Of a stretch of DNA of 64,000 nt, positions 33,501 to 41,700 are shown piece after piece. The notes beneath the pieces were generated by a model, which ran no database searches, was not told the DNA's origin, and worked only from the letters and a program-made list of their open reading frames with translations. This DNA is from Saturnia japonica (lineage: Eukaryota; Arthropoda; Insecta; Lepidoptera; Saturniidae): NCBI GenBank assembly GCA_033032175.1, contig CM065309.1, positions 15,314,001 through 15,378,000 on the forward strand, given 5' to 3'. Within the stretch, counting starts at the first letter, position 1, and each line of letters opens with the position of its first letter. The position numbers were made by a program, and so were the translations under genes.

Positions 33501-35936
33501 CTTTGTTCCTAAAAAACAATTATCACAACATATGCATTCAATAAAACTTCTTTTTTATAAGCATTATGCATTCTTCTGTTGTCCATGTGAGCTAAGCTGT
33601 GGGTATAGCTAATTTAAAAATAAAAACATGGGAATTGATGGGAATGTGTGACAAAGCTAAGGCCATATGGATCAATGCACTAATTGTTGATAATTATGAG
33701 ACATAGATATTAATGAGAAACATAGTAGAATCTTTAAGGAATCTGATGTTGTAAAAGGCTGGATCAGAGAATCATCTACCTGAAGATATACTGTCTTTAG
33801 TGCAAGTATCAATGATGGGCTGCAAAATAGTGTCCAGCTCCACAAGGCTGATATTGTTCTCTTCTGCCATCAGTTGTATAGTCTCCATTTGAGCCTTGCT
33901 CACCAGGTCGTTGATCTTAGTTTGCTGTTGTTGTATTAACACCTAAAATTATATTCACAATATTTGTTTCCACTTTCAAATAGATACTTTTAACTATTTT
34001 TCAATATTTGCATGTTTTATCTTATTAAGTAATTAAAAATTAATATTCTTAGAGATTCATTATAACAATACAATATATAAACTAGCTGGTGCCTGCTTGC
34101 TTCAATTCTTTGTTTTTAAATTGTATAAAAGTTTCCTATGTCCATCCTTCTTCCCAGGCTACCTATATGCCTAACTACAATGTAATGAAATATAAAGATT
34201 ACTCTTAAATAACAAACAGACAGAGTTACTTTCACATTTTAATATTAGTTTGGATTTAGTAGCAAATTTTAACATCAATGAACTTAGACTTAGAAATGAA
34301 CTAAATTTATTGTCAGATATTTTGTTATTCTGAAAATTATACATGTTTAGCTAGTAACTTTTCAAGAAGTGATATTTCATAAGCTATATTTTTGGTTATT
34401 AAGGTTTTTATTACTGAGTTTTACTGCTTTTGATGAATGCTGGAAATAAGATAATTATAATTTATTGTTATACATCATGTATTTTTTGTTAGTTAAAATA
34501 CACTCCAAATTTGAAAGAGTCATGCATAAAGTCCTATAAATCTAATAATTATGACATATATGTTCTATTCAGTATTCATATACTTTATATCTAACAAAGC
34601 AATTATTAGTTAATTATGTAACCATTTTTTTATGTAAAGATATTTATAGTATTCACCCGATTAACTACCTCTCAAAACCTAACAAGCACTACCTAATTGT
34701 TAGAATCTTCAGGCAGAAGCATTTGAAAACTATCTACCCTACTTATAAAAATCTGTCAAAATTTAAACACTGATTAAAGTGTTTTCCTCTTTGTCTAATT
34801 TATACTGTTTGAAGAAAACAGCTAAAGATAAGAATTGCTTATATTTAATTAATGTTTATATGTAAGGCCTTAAATATCTTTCCATATTTTGATATATCAT
34901 CCGAGTTGAGGTTAAAAGTTAACTTATAGAATAAAAAGTAGACTTAGTTCACAAATATACTTTAAAATAGCAAAGATATTCAATACTTTGAAATCATTGT
35001 CTCAATAACATGTTTACTGTAAACATTTCTTATATTTAAATAAAATGCTAAATTACATTACAAAACAAATAATTTGAATAAACTTTGTTATTGTAATCTT
35101 ATATGCCTTACATCATACACAGAAGATTATATAAGTATTATGTTTATGAAGAATTGTGATTATTAATCCTTTAATCATAATATATGAAATAATGAAAGGG
35201 TGCTTAGTGCAATAAACCAAAATTTATTATATGAAAATGAGTAAAAAAAAACTAACCGTATGTTGTGCATTGAGATTACTCTCAGACTGAGTAATTTGCT
35301 CTTTTAACATATTGATCTGAGTGGAGATGTTATCGGTGTCATGCGAGTGCTGCGAGGTGTTGCTGGAAGTAGAGTTGACCGCGAGCCACTGCTGGAGCCC
35401 GGGCGCCGCGGACATAGAAGCTGCTAGACCGAGCTGAGCAGGCGTAGCGCCGGCCTGTTGGGGCATTACATATTGCCTGTTCTGTGCCATATAAGCCCCA
35501 GGTGGAGCGGGAGCCGGCTGGCCACCGACGGATTGCTTTAGAACTATAAACAGCGGAGGTTCACTTAAAGTGGTTGTAACATTACAACATTATCATTATT
35601 GCAATCAGTGATTATCGAAAAGTTCATTTTCTTCCGCCATCATTTTATAATGCTTACTTGCTTGTTCTGTCGTCACTTTATACTGGTAGTAGTTAAAATA
35701 TTCTCCGCCATAGAGGAAGCTGAATTTCGGGTTATTCTTTTGTTTGTTCTTCGTCATTTTCTCAAACTCCGGTCCATTTCTGGCGACAAACTGCGCTAGT
35801 TTGTCAATGATGTTCCGTAGATCTTGATCTAAAATAAAAATCTAAGTTTTAAATAACTTCTTAAATGAAATATATTTTACAAAAGACTGAACATTTGTCT
35901 CAGTGGCGTACCCTGTGGTGGTTGCGGAAGCTCCAT
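9563..35936 (-). CDS. CHERP: CHERP, calcium homeostasis endoplasmic reticulum protein homologue (14 coding exons)
   Basis: Coding exons, 5' to 3': 35936-35912, 35828-35658, 35543-35257, 33942-33780, 32669-32522, 32136-32060, 31883-31685, 31613-31073, 29882-29749, 29673-29506, 26708-26602, 25642-25513, 10280-10114, 9666-9563. All have AG/GT borders and matching phases, giving 2421 nt (806 aa; human is about 916). Domains: SURP (residues ~10-60, FLYGGEYFNYYQYK), a Q-rich region (66-160), a CID/RPR domain (~165-290, LHIIYLVNDVLHHCARK), a P-rich region (~490-540), the conserved LEDDKYKPLDPARIRLPPP, an RS-rich region (~620-715) and a G-patch (~728-775, LLQKMGWSAGGLG). The family is a U2 snRNP-associated splicing factor; human CHERP was also linked to ER calcium. 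The donors of exon 9 (GTTCGA) and exon 11 (GTACAT) are weak. The last long intron is full of transposons. Confidence 0.93.
10495..10615 (-). repeat. Gypsy 1 3' LTR (121 bp)
   Basis: TGT...ACA ends. Identical to 21881-22001 except one C/T difference (gcacaCcgactg against gcacaTtgactg type context). It contains a TATA-like stretch (atatataaac). Very short for a Gypsy LTR. Confidence 0.93.
10616..10630 (-). other. Gypsy 1 polypurine tract
   Basis: On the minus strand an AGGGGAGGGAAA run lies directly against the 3' LTR, as expected for the plus-strand primer. Confidence 0.8.
10648..11205 (-). pseudogene. Gypsy 1 pol, C-terminal proline-rich tail
   Basis: This continues the integrase frame of 18060-19757 once the BEL element and one CAAAT are removed. 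It starts with a lysine-rich segment (EVKKHKNHLIKCKG), then a long proline/serine-rich stretch, then a basic end (RSLRKRKEVDYRKYF). The tail lies beyond the integrase core and probably acts in nucleic-acid or chromatin contact; that role is inferred. Cut off from the rest of pol by the insertion. Confidence 0.75.
11211..11646 (-). repeat. BEL 3' LTR (436 bp)
   Basis: Direct repeat of 17624-18059, same length, with no difference found by eye. Short plus-strand reading frames inside both LTRs are antisense noise. Confidence 0.93.
11647..11662 (-). other. BEL polypurine tract
   Basis: Minus strand AAGTGGGAGGTA abuts the 3' LTR; purine-rich and correctly placed for plus-strand priming. Confidence 0.65.
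11847..14291 (-). pseudogene. BEL pol, second part: RT end, RNase H, integrase
   Basis: 814 codons in the same frame as 14322-16652, separated by one TAA. Contents in order: RT end with RIFDPLGWICPIVF, RNase H (VGFCDGSSKGYGCCVY, then NRLELCAAV and AYTDSSTVL), the HHCC finger (HCGPRTLQ...CINC), and the integrase core with D (GIDFGGPF) and D (IITDCGTNF). The usual glutamate after APHFGG is missing: the run is HFGGIFKSGIKS, so the third catalytic acid appears as Lys (codon 12378-12380). A C-terminal domain follows (LNDLVIMVEPNLPPLSWKIA). Confidence 0.85.
14322..16652 (-). pseudogene. BEL gag end, protease and reverse transcriptase
   Basis: 776 codons: the distal part of gag, CCHC-type fingers (LCPCCNFSHSIYKCFKF and LCSNCLRSGHSSISC), an aspartic protease, and RT with FTADICKMYRQI and the catalytic EIFMDDITTG. 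In the protease the triad reads Asp-Ser-Cys (ALIDSCSMDSF, Cys codon 15636-15638), where the family has Gly. The frame ends at a TAA (14322-14324) inside RT, and the same frame continues at once in 11847-14291. Confidence 0.85.
16570..17133 (-). pseudogene. BEL gag, N-terminal part
   Basis: The first in-frame ATG is at 17133 (MSKPVENVNKRVEAEIKTL). A coiled-coil-like N-terminus leads to the DUF1759-type signature LPKLQIPSFDGNIENWPTF. The frame leaves the main gag-pol frame at a run of six A (plus-strand T run 16620-16625); one base fewer would join the two. This is either a real +1 lesion or a homopolymer assembly error. The 17134-17623 interval is the element's 5' leader and holds no gene. Confidence 0.8.
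17624..18059 (-). repeat. BEL 5' LTR (436 bp)
   Basis: Promoter-side LTR for the minus-strand element. Read as identical to 11211-11646; CAAAT follows at 18060-18064. No clear TGG-type primer-binding site was found just inside it. Confidence 0.93.
18060..19757 (-). pseudogene. Gypsy 1 RNase H and integrase
   Basis: RNase H motifs: TVDASPCGLGAVLSQ, KEATAIIFG and RTDHKPLISIF. The integrase finger has H-x3-H (HTSHLG) but only one cysteine of the CxxC pair, since the second position is Gly (SCEIGIK, codon 18822-18824). The DDE core is present: HIDFLGP, SDNGTAF and HPASNGQAESF. The frame differs by one from the RT piece at 19709-20911, with the shift lying around 19735-19757. It runs into the BEL LTR at 18059 and resumes in 10648-11205. 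Confidence 0.85.
19709..20911 (-). pseudogene. Gypsy 1 protease end and reverse transcriptase
   Basis: A full RT fingers-palm region: LRLCVDYSISINKQ, FTKLDLSMAYNQF, RLVFGLASAPAIFQ, the catalytic LLDDVLITG and YLGYVINKDGL. The residue before x-D-D is Leu, where Gypsy RTs usually have Tyr or Phe. The frame begins inside the protease because a frameshift (about 20905-20915) separates it from the upstream frame, and it ends in another frameshift before RNase H. Confidence 0.85.
20877..21260 (-). pseudogene. Gypsy 1 zinc knuckles and broken protease
   Basis: Two cysteine/histidine knuckles (CSICGYTNHESSKC and CRKCKTKGHLQKMC) are followed by an acidic linker and the beginning of an aspartic protease. 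The frame is lost exactly at the catalytic Asp region (FEIDLRVS), so the D-T/S-G triad cannot be formed. It is the same frame as gag, parted from it by a TAG at 21282-21284. Confidence 0.8.
21282..21839 (-). pseudogene. Gypsy 1 gag capsid region
   Basis: The first ATG is at 21839, 42 nt from the 5' LTR. Capsid-like helices include FQSWKTYKGRITQWF, FAERHNFYAAVQQQGESHNQ and LRDRFIMGML, typical of insect Gypsy gag. It ends at a TAG that interrupts continuation into the zinc knuckles. This could be a lesion or a readthrough stop; the other lesions favour decay. Confidence 0.8.
21863..21880 (-). other. Gypsy 1 primer-binding site candidate
   Basis: Just inside the 5' LTR the minus strand reads G TGGCGCGAGTTACCC. 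TGG at this position is the usual complement of a tRNA 3' CCA. The tRNA species cannot be named without a tRNA set. Confidence 0.6.
21881..22001 (-). repeat. Gypsy 1 5' LTR (121 bp)
   Basis: Matches 10495-10615 at 120 of 121 positions; GTTAT follows at 22002-22006. Confidence 0.93.
22007..23212. other. CHERP intron remainder, no gene recognised
   Basis: AT-rich sequence with one isolated TATCGATA at 22405-22412. No conserved peptide or complete element seen. Confidence 0.5.
23221..25286 (+). mobile_element. hAT transposon, ZBED-like, internally decayed
   Basis: Ends are TAGGACTGTTGATA and the complement of TAGGACTTTTGATA, with an exact 8-bp TSD CTTCTTTT (23213-23220 and 25287-25294). Both subterminal zones (about 23235-23310 and 25170-25265) are dense in CGATAT-type words, including four perfect TATCGATA octamers. 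The coding part covers only the C-terminal half of the transposase. Confidence 0.9.
23709..25024 (+). pseudogene. hAT transposase, ZBED-like, truncated and frameshifted
   Basis: Two frames (23709-24635 and 24695-25024) join through a frameshift near 24630. Motifs: VNFSTDSGSNMIAAV (second catalytic Asp region), CVAHTINLIIDG, STRWNSCLDMMERF (the conserved Trp) and, at the C-terminus, the hAT dimerisation region SVASERVASTINLLVPNN. The N-terminal BED finger and the first catalytic region are absent, so this copy is inactive. The closest relatives I recognise are ZBED/DREF-type hAT proteins. Confidence 0.85.
26178..26477 (+). other. Unrecognised 99-codon reading frame in a CHERP intron
   Basis: Open from MKEHTKPKGIRPRMELPDYTY to the stop, antisense to CHERP. 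I do not recognise the product. It contains no known domain, its codons look unremarkable, and no splice partners are evident. It may be a chance frame or a transposon scrap. Confidence 0.2.
27040..27890 (+). pseudogene. Tc1-like transposase relic
   Basis: Across shifting frames one can read a helix-turn-helix type N-part (HHVVKRYRQTGQYRRLAD near 27125-27180), a WGHVW block near 27540, the FMHDKARRHTA block with the second catalytic Asp (near 27655-27690) and, past a stop, an LRDRKNVLQEKWNAI tail near 27820-27860. Many stops and frameshifts mark an old copy. Terminal repeats were not located. Confidence 0.65.
28015..28330 (+). repeat. Dispersed insect repeat (GGTTC-TATACCTCAA type)
   Basis: Begins 'agggttctatacctcaatag' with 'gaacccttaaaagatcact', a pattern I recognise as widespread in insect and especially lepidopteran genomes. 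It continues to 'atgacatttggctcgtggc'. Boundaries are approximate and no protein is encoded. Confidence 0.45.
28887..29175 (+). repeat. Possible diverged copy of the GGAGTTTTTGGCGGGATCTT repeat
   Basis: Starts with the 20-mer that ends (on the opposite strand) the repeat copy at 36447-36788, then diverges. A further weakly similar stretch lies near 33400-33600. A family relation is likely but the borders are uncertain. Confidence 0.35.
29883..31072. other. CHERP intron, no gene recognised
   Basis: Contains a patch near 30295-30390 with 'cattccgggatcag' and two 'catagtgataaacc' words. 'cattccgggatcag' recurs near 63871, suggesting an old dispersed repeat. Nothing coding. Confidence 0.35.
32670..33779. 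other. CHERP intron with a GC-rich patch
   Basis: Positions ~32990-33370 are distinctly GC-richer than their surroundings and look inserted, but no termini, TSD or protein could be recognised. Confidence 0.3.
33943..35256. other. CHERP intron, no feature recognised
   Basis: AT-rich with only short chance frames. Confidence 0.5.
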
Positions 35937-36434
35937 TTTTAACCTAACAATTAGGTTAACTTTTTAGAACTTGTTTCTTGAACTACACAATTGGTAAGTC
36001 TTTAGTCGTTCATTATACGAGTACTTAGGAGAAAGGGATATTTATAAACAAACAACGCTCACTAACAGCACCTATAATTTTTACATAAACGTGAAATATT
36101 TCAGCACAAATTAACCACCTAAACTTTTCAGCCATTTGTAATCACCACAGACTAAGTAGAGATTTTGTAATTTTAAATAAATTTTTTAATCTATGGCGGT
36201 GTTGCGATCTTTCGAGCAAAGTTACTAACGCAAAATTTGACCAGGTAAAACTAATGATAGTAATGTTAATTGTTATTTATCTCTGGTAATGATAATCAAA
36301 ATAGTGTCAACTTTCATAATTAACCATCATACTAAACTGAAAAACGATCCGAGGAAGGTTGGGATGAATCGCTACTACTGAGGACTAGTAATGAGGCCTA
36401 TTTATCGGAACAGGGATTTTGAGTAACAGCTCGT
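35937..36434. other. CHERP upstream region and 5' UTR
   Basis: The CHERP start codon is at 35936; the sequence just upstream includes an 'aacctaac-aa-ttaggtt' inverted repeat (35941-35958). No TATA box was identified, and transcription probably starts within a few hundred bases, which is inferred from gene position only. Confidence 0.35.
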
Positions 36435-36446
36435 AACTGTTATCTC

Positions 36447-36788
36447 TTCTTCTTCTTCTTCTTTTTCTTCCTAACTTGGCAACCGGTCCTCTTTAATATC
36501 ATTACTGCCATTATCGAGTGTATTATAGTGTCATGTGTTATGATTATGACGATTTAGTACCCTAACAAGATGGTGGCTCCCATGCTAGAACTTTCTAGGA
36601 AGATTTTGTGGGATCTTAGAATGAATGCTTTCAGCTTATATTTATAATCCACTTCACTTATGCACAAAAACCAAAGTATATCACGCAAAACGCCACCAAT
36701 ATTACATAATATAGGGTGAAAAACCCTAAGTTATTGAATTAAAAATAAAAACCACAACATGTCACTCCAAGATCCCGCCAAAAACTCC
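36447..36788 (-). repeat. Short retroposed repeat, copy 1, with TSD
   Basis: About 342 bp, starting with a TTC/TTCTT run and ending 'agatcccgccaaaaactcc'. It is flanked by near-perfect 12-13 bp duplications (AACTGTTATCTCT and AACTGTTACCTCT). A TSD of this length and a microsatellite-like tail point to LINE-type retroposition, with the tail on the minus strand (AAG repeats). Similar to 48445-48776. No coding capacity. Confidence 0.7.
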
Positions 36789-36896
36789 AACTGTTACCTC
36801 TAAAACGAACAAGCTGTTCTTACGTACCTGTTCCAGTAACTATTACTGTTTAAGTTTGGAACATTCTTTTCTGTGTTCTAGCGTAAGGGTGTTTAT

Positions 36897-37115
36897 TATT
36901 AATTATTGATTGATGGATTGGTAGAATTGAAGAATTGGTTGATGGATTGCTCGATTGGGGCATGGAGGGATTGACGGATTGATTGATTAGTGGATTAATT
37001 GATGTATTGATTGATGGATTGATTGGGGGATTGATGGATTGACGGATTGGTTGTTGGATTGGTTGATTGATTGATGGAAGGATTGATTGTTTACTGAATC
37101 GATACATTGATTGAT
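36897..37115. repeat. Simple repeat, GATTGATTGATG type
   Basis: Irregular array of 'ttgattgatggattgat' units. The reading frame through it (repeats of INPS/INQS) is low-complexity and not a gene. Confidence 0.85.
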
Positions 37116-38252
37116 TGAGTTAAACGTTCTTTTATTATGCGTTAGACCGATAGTGCATAGAATTTCGAGTGGTCGATCTATACTTAACTATGGTTACAAG
37201 TGTTACTACACATTATATCCCTACTGAAGCGTAACAGGCTGTTCTTTTGGAACAGGAACAGGTATAACCTGTTACAGCTCACCCCTACTAAGTACTAGTT
37301 TTGTGTAACTCATGAACGGGTTGTTCAATTGAACTGCGCACTTCAGATGACGAGTATGTATAATGTACTCTATGAGATGATGCAAATAAAGTCCTTTTCC
37401 TCTGCAGATATTTCTCGTTCAGCAGTTCACCACTCACTTCGCATCGAATGATAGATGACAACCTTCCTTCAATCTCTTTCACTTTTCAACTCACTCATAT
37501 ATTCAAATCACTAGTTCACTACTCACTTACTCAGTAAATTACGTAGTAAGTGAAAGACAACGCGCGACGCGGCACGACCTCAGTGAGTGATTGAGCTGAT
37601 TTGACATCTCATCCCACTCATTTCTAAATTATATCGCTTTCTTTCTTATCTTTATTAGCAGGTGTTTTTAGATTTTCGTCAATGTTGGCTTTTATTATCA
37701 TACAGCGTAAGTTTATTTTCGATTGCATGAGTTACCATTATAATTTATATTGTAAAAACAACCTTTTTTACACTAAATTAAAGTTAATACTGATAATTCA
37801 ACTTCATTATGCTCTCTGCCATAGAATTACGATTTTTTATAGGTAGAAAGAACTACAACTGATGGTCATAGTCGGGCTCGGGTGTCACCCCTAAACGGGG
37901 TGGTAGTGTTTTGACATTCATGGGTGCCTTCTTAGGGCCTAAATTGAATAAAAAAATATTATATTTTGATTTTTATATTATTACGATAAATGAAGACACT
38001 AAATATTTCAATAAAAGTAGAATACACTTAATATGATCTTTTTTACTCACTTGTAATTAATTGAATTTATTCGTTCAGAAGTTTTGTCAAAAAATATTTT
38101 GCAGGGATGGCGATTAATTCAGAAAAAGATCGATTTTCAAATCGAAAAAGTATTCGTGTCACAAATTTATTATTTTAAACTCTTATTGTTATTCTATAGC
38201 TGTTGGGAAATTTGCTGTTATGTATTGTATTAAAATTTTATTGGCAATGACA
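37116..38252. other. Intergenic, no gene recognised
   Basis: AT-rich sequence with short chance frames only. Confidence 0.45.
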
Positions 38253-38537
38253 CTATAGACAATGACACTGTAAATGAAATGAATAATCCATACTAATATT
38301 ATAAGTGCGAAAGTAACTTTGTCTGTCTGTCTGATACTTTTTCACCCCTAAACATCTAAACCAACTTTGATGAATTTTGGTATAGAGATAGGTTGGACCT
38401 TGGGACATAGGGTACTTTTTGTAGCGAAAATAAAACTGTAGGGGTACAAAATAGGAGATGAAAGTTTCTAAGAACAAGATATGGGAACACCAAATGCGCA
38501 TGCCATACCAACCGGATTGTTGATTTACTATGCGCAT
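38253..38537. repeat. Dispersed repeat with GTCTGTCTGTCTG, target of Gypsy 2
   Basis: 'atactaatattataagtgcg ... gtctgtctgtctg ... accccta' is a pattern common in arthropod genomes. The Gypsy 2 LTR begins directly after its CGCAT, so the repeat was present before the retrotransposon. Confidence 0.5.
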
Positions 38538-38711
38538 TATAGTCTAAATATTTATTATTGTAGATTAAAACCTGTTTAGTTTAGTTTAGCTTACTACTGT
38601 TATAAAAAGAATTTAATGTTTTGTTATTATGTTGACAGATATTAATTGTCTTCTTTTAGGATGTCATAATTTTATTAAAACTATGTAATTAATTATTTTT
38701 TATTTATAACA
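38538..38711 (+). repeat. Gypsy 2 5' LTR (174 bp)
   Basis: Differs from 42957-43130 only at position 7 (C here, G there). Confidence 0.93.
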
Positions 38712-38731
38712 TTAATTGGCGACGAGGATGA
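38712..38731 (+). other. Gypsy 2 primer-binding site candidate
   Basis: 'TTGGCGACGAGGATG' lies 4-5 nt inside the 5' LTR. It begins with TGG as a tRNA 3'-end complement would, and overlaps the gag start codon at 38728. Confidence 0.6.
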
Positions 38732-41700
38732 ACTCGGAACAATTTGTAGAATTTTTGAAAATACAACAAATTCAACAACAACAAATCACGGATCTTTTAC
38801 AACTGTTAGTACGTCAACAATTACATACTTCCACGCCCTCATCAAACAATGGGACCGAAGGAGAATTGCAACGTTCACACGAAACAAAATTATGCATAAT
38901 GAATAAATTTAAATGCGACAAATTTGATCCTACCACAACACCAGTAGAGAATTTTATGGATCTTTTTGAAGAAAAGTGTAAAATATGGGGAGATGACTGT
39001 ATAAACATACAAAAAGATTTGTTGATTAACTGTTTATCGCCAGAAGTTTTTCATGAACTGAAAGTTGCTCTCACACCAAACTTTGCAATAAGCTCATTCG
39101 AAAACATGAAAAATAAACTTCTGGATTTATATCGTACAAAGAAAACAAGATATAAAGCCCTTACTGACTTCTGGACCTGTATTAGGAAACAAGAAGAAAC
39201 AATGGAACATTACGCAAATAGACTTAAAGAAATTAGCAAAGACTGTGGTTACGATGACACATTGTTAGAGCGGCAATTACGTGATCGTTTTGCAACTGGT
39301 CTCAATCATGAACAACTTCAGATAGACTTAAAACAAAAATGGCCAAATTTATTACATATTCGTGACGACAAAACTGAAGAGGTTACATTTGCCCAAATTT
39401 TCACAATCGCACAATCTCGAGAAATAGCAGAGGGTGATGCTAATACAGAATCACTTATCTACAAGGTAAAAAAAAATTCTAATCAGAATAGCTCACAGAA
39501 AGGAAGAAACAACATTGTACAACGTAAATTACGATTTAATCAGTGCCGGCGGTGCGGTAAAAATGAGAGACATAGATTTGATATTTGCACAGCTAGAAAA
39601 CATATATGCAAAGAGTGTAGCACTGAAGGTCATTTTGAGAGCTGTTGTATTAAATCAGGTAGAGCATATCTTACTTACAACAGGAACACACAAAAACAAC
39701 AGTCGAGGTTAAGAAATAACTTACACAGGATAAACAATCAAACAAATAATCAATCATTTTCGTCATTGACAGAAAATGATGACAGTATTTCAGATAGTGA
39801 CAACGTTTGTAATATTAAAAAACAAACTCAGAAAGATAGTAAAAAAATAGATATAATAATCAACGGGAAAGAATGTACCATGGACTGGGACCCAGGATCT
39901 CTTTATTCTATTATTAGCACAAAACTTTGGAAGCAAATAGGAGCACCAACGCTAACTAAAGCGCCGCGACTACGAGCCTACGGCAATGTTATACTTAAAC
40001 CAAAAGGTATAACCGACGTAACTGTACAGATTGAAGGGAAAAGTAAAATATTACCAGTCGTTGTAATGGAAGATGCAGATCCATTACTCTTCGGTCTGCA
40101 GTGGAGTGAAATGTTTGAGTTACAATTTCCCAAACCTGTATATTCAATCAAACCTGTTATTACACTTAAACAAGTACTCAATCGTCACAAGCTACTCTTC
40201 GATAATAAACTTGGAAGGGTTAAAAATTATGAAGTAAACATTCATATTAAATACGACGCTGTAGCAAAGCATCTACCTCCACGATCAATCAAATTTGCAA
40301 TGAGAAAGAACATTGAAATGGAACTAGAACGGTTGGTGGCAGAGGGCATAATAAGTAAAATAGATCCTAATATAACGCCTGTAGAATGGGCCACACCAAC
40401 AGTAAACGTTATAAAGCAGAACGGGCAAATTCGCATCTGCGGGGATTTTCGTAGTACAATCAATTCAGTTCTTATCAAGCACGCACACCCAGTTCCCCTT
40501 TTTGATCAATTACGACAGAATTTAGCAAATGGAAAAAAGTTTTCGAAAATAGATTTGAAAGATGCTTACTTACAATTTGTTGTAGCTCCTGACTCAAAAA
40601 AATACCTGATCATTTCTACACACAAAGGATATTTTCAATATAATAGAATGCCTTTTGGAATCTCTACAGCACCTTCTATATTTCAACATTATCTTGAAAA
40701 ACTTCTCGAAGGTATACCAAACGTGGCTGTTTTCTTTGATGACATTGCGGTGACGGGAGTAAATGATGCTGAACATCTTCAAACTCTAAACACTGTGTTC
40801 CGGAAATTAGAACAGGCAGGTTTAAAAGTAAATTTGAAGAAGTGTTTCTTCTTACAAGATGAAATTGAATATTTAGGCCATATTATTGACAAGAATGGAG
40901 TGAGACCAACAAATTCTAAGATCGAAGCCATTACCAAAGCTTCTCCGCCTTTAAACTCGAAAGAATTAAGGTCTTTTCTTGGTCTCGTCAATTTTTATGA
41001 ACGGTTTATACCTCATTTACACAGCAAATATGCAGATCTCCATACGTTAACAGGTAGTCGACAGAAATGGAAGTGGACAAAACATGAGAATACAATTTTT
41101 GAAAAAATTAAGTCACTTATTGCTGGTTCCAAACTTCTTATAGCGTTAAATGAAAAGCGTCCTCTGTTTCTGGCTTGTGACGCTTCGGAAAAAGGTGTTG
41201 GCGCTGTACTGTTTCATAAAGACGGAAACCTTATGCAACCTATAGCTTTTGCATCACGGAAATTAAAATCTGCAGAAAGCAAATACTCAGTAATCGATCG
41301 TGAGGCTTTGGCTATATTCTTTGGAATAAAAAAATTTGATCAGTACCTACGTGGTTCGAAATTTACTCTAGTTACCGATCATAAACCATTGATCCATCTC
41401 TTGGGCACACGCCGTAACTTGCCAAAGTTAGTTAACAATCGTCTCGTAAGATGGGCCTTGTTGATAGGTAGTTATGATTATGATATAGTCTATACAAAAG
41501 GAGAAAATAATGTAATGGCTGACTACCTTTCTAGGATGCCTAACCCTGAGGGGCAACCGTCAAATGCCGAGATTGCGGTGTACAAAATAGAAACTCGTTT
41601 ACAAACAGACAGAGTTGGTGATCTTCCTATATCAGAAGATTGTATAAGGGAGCATACAAAACAAGATCCTGTACTTAAGGATATAGCGCGATATATTCGA

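Noticed and set aside
36850..37107. 85-codon frame rich in INPS/INQS
   Set aside because: Translation of a GATTGATTGATG simple repeat.
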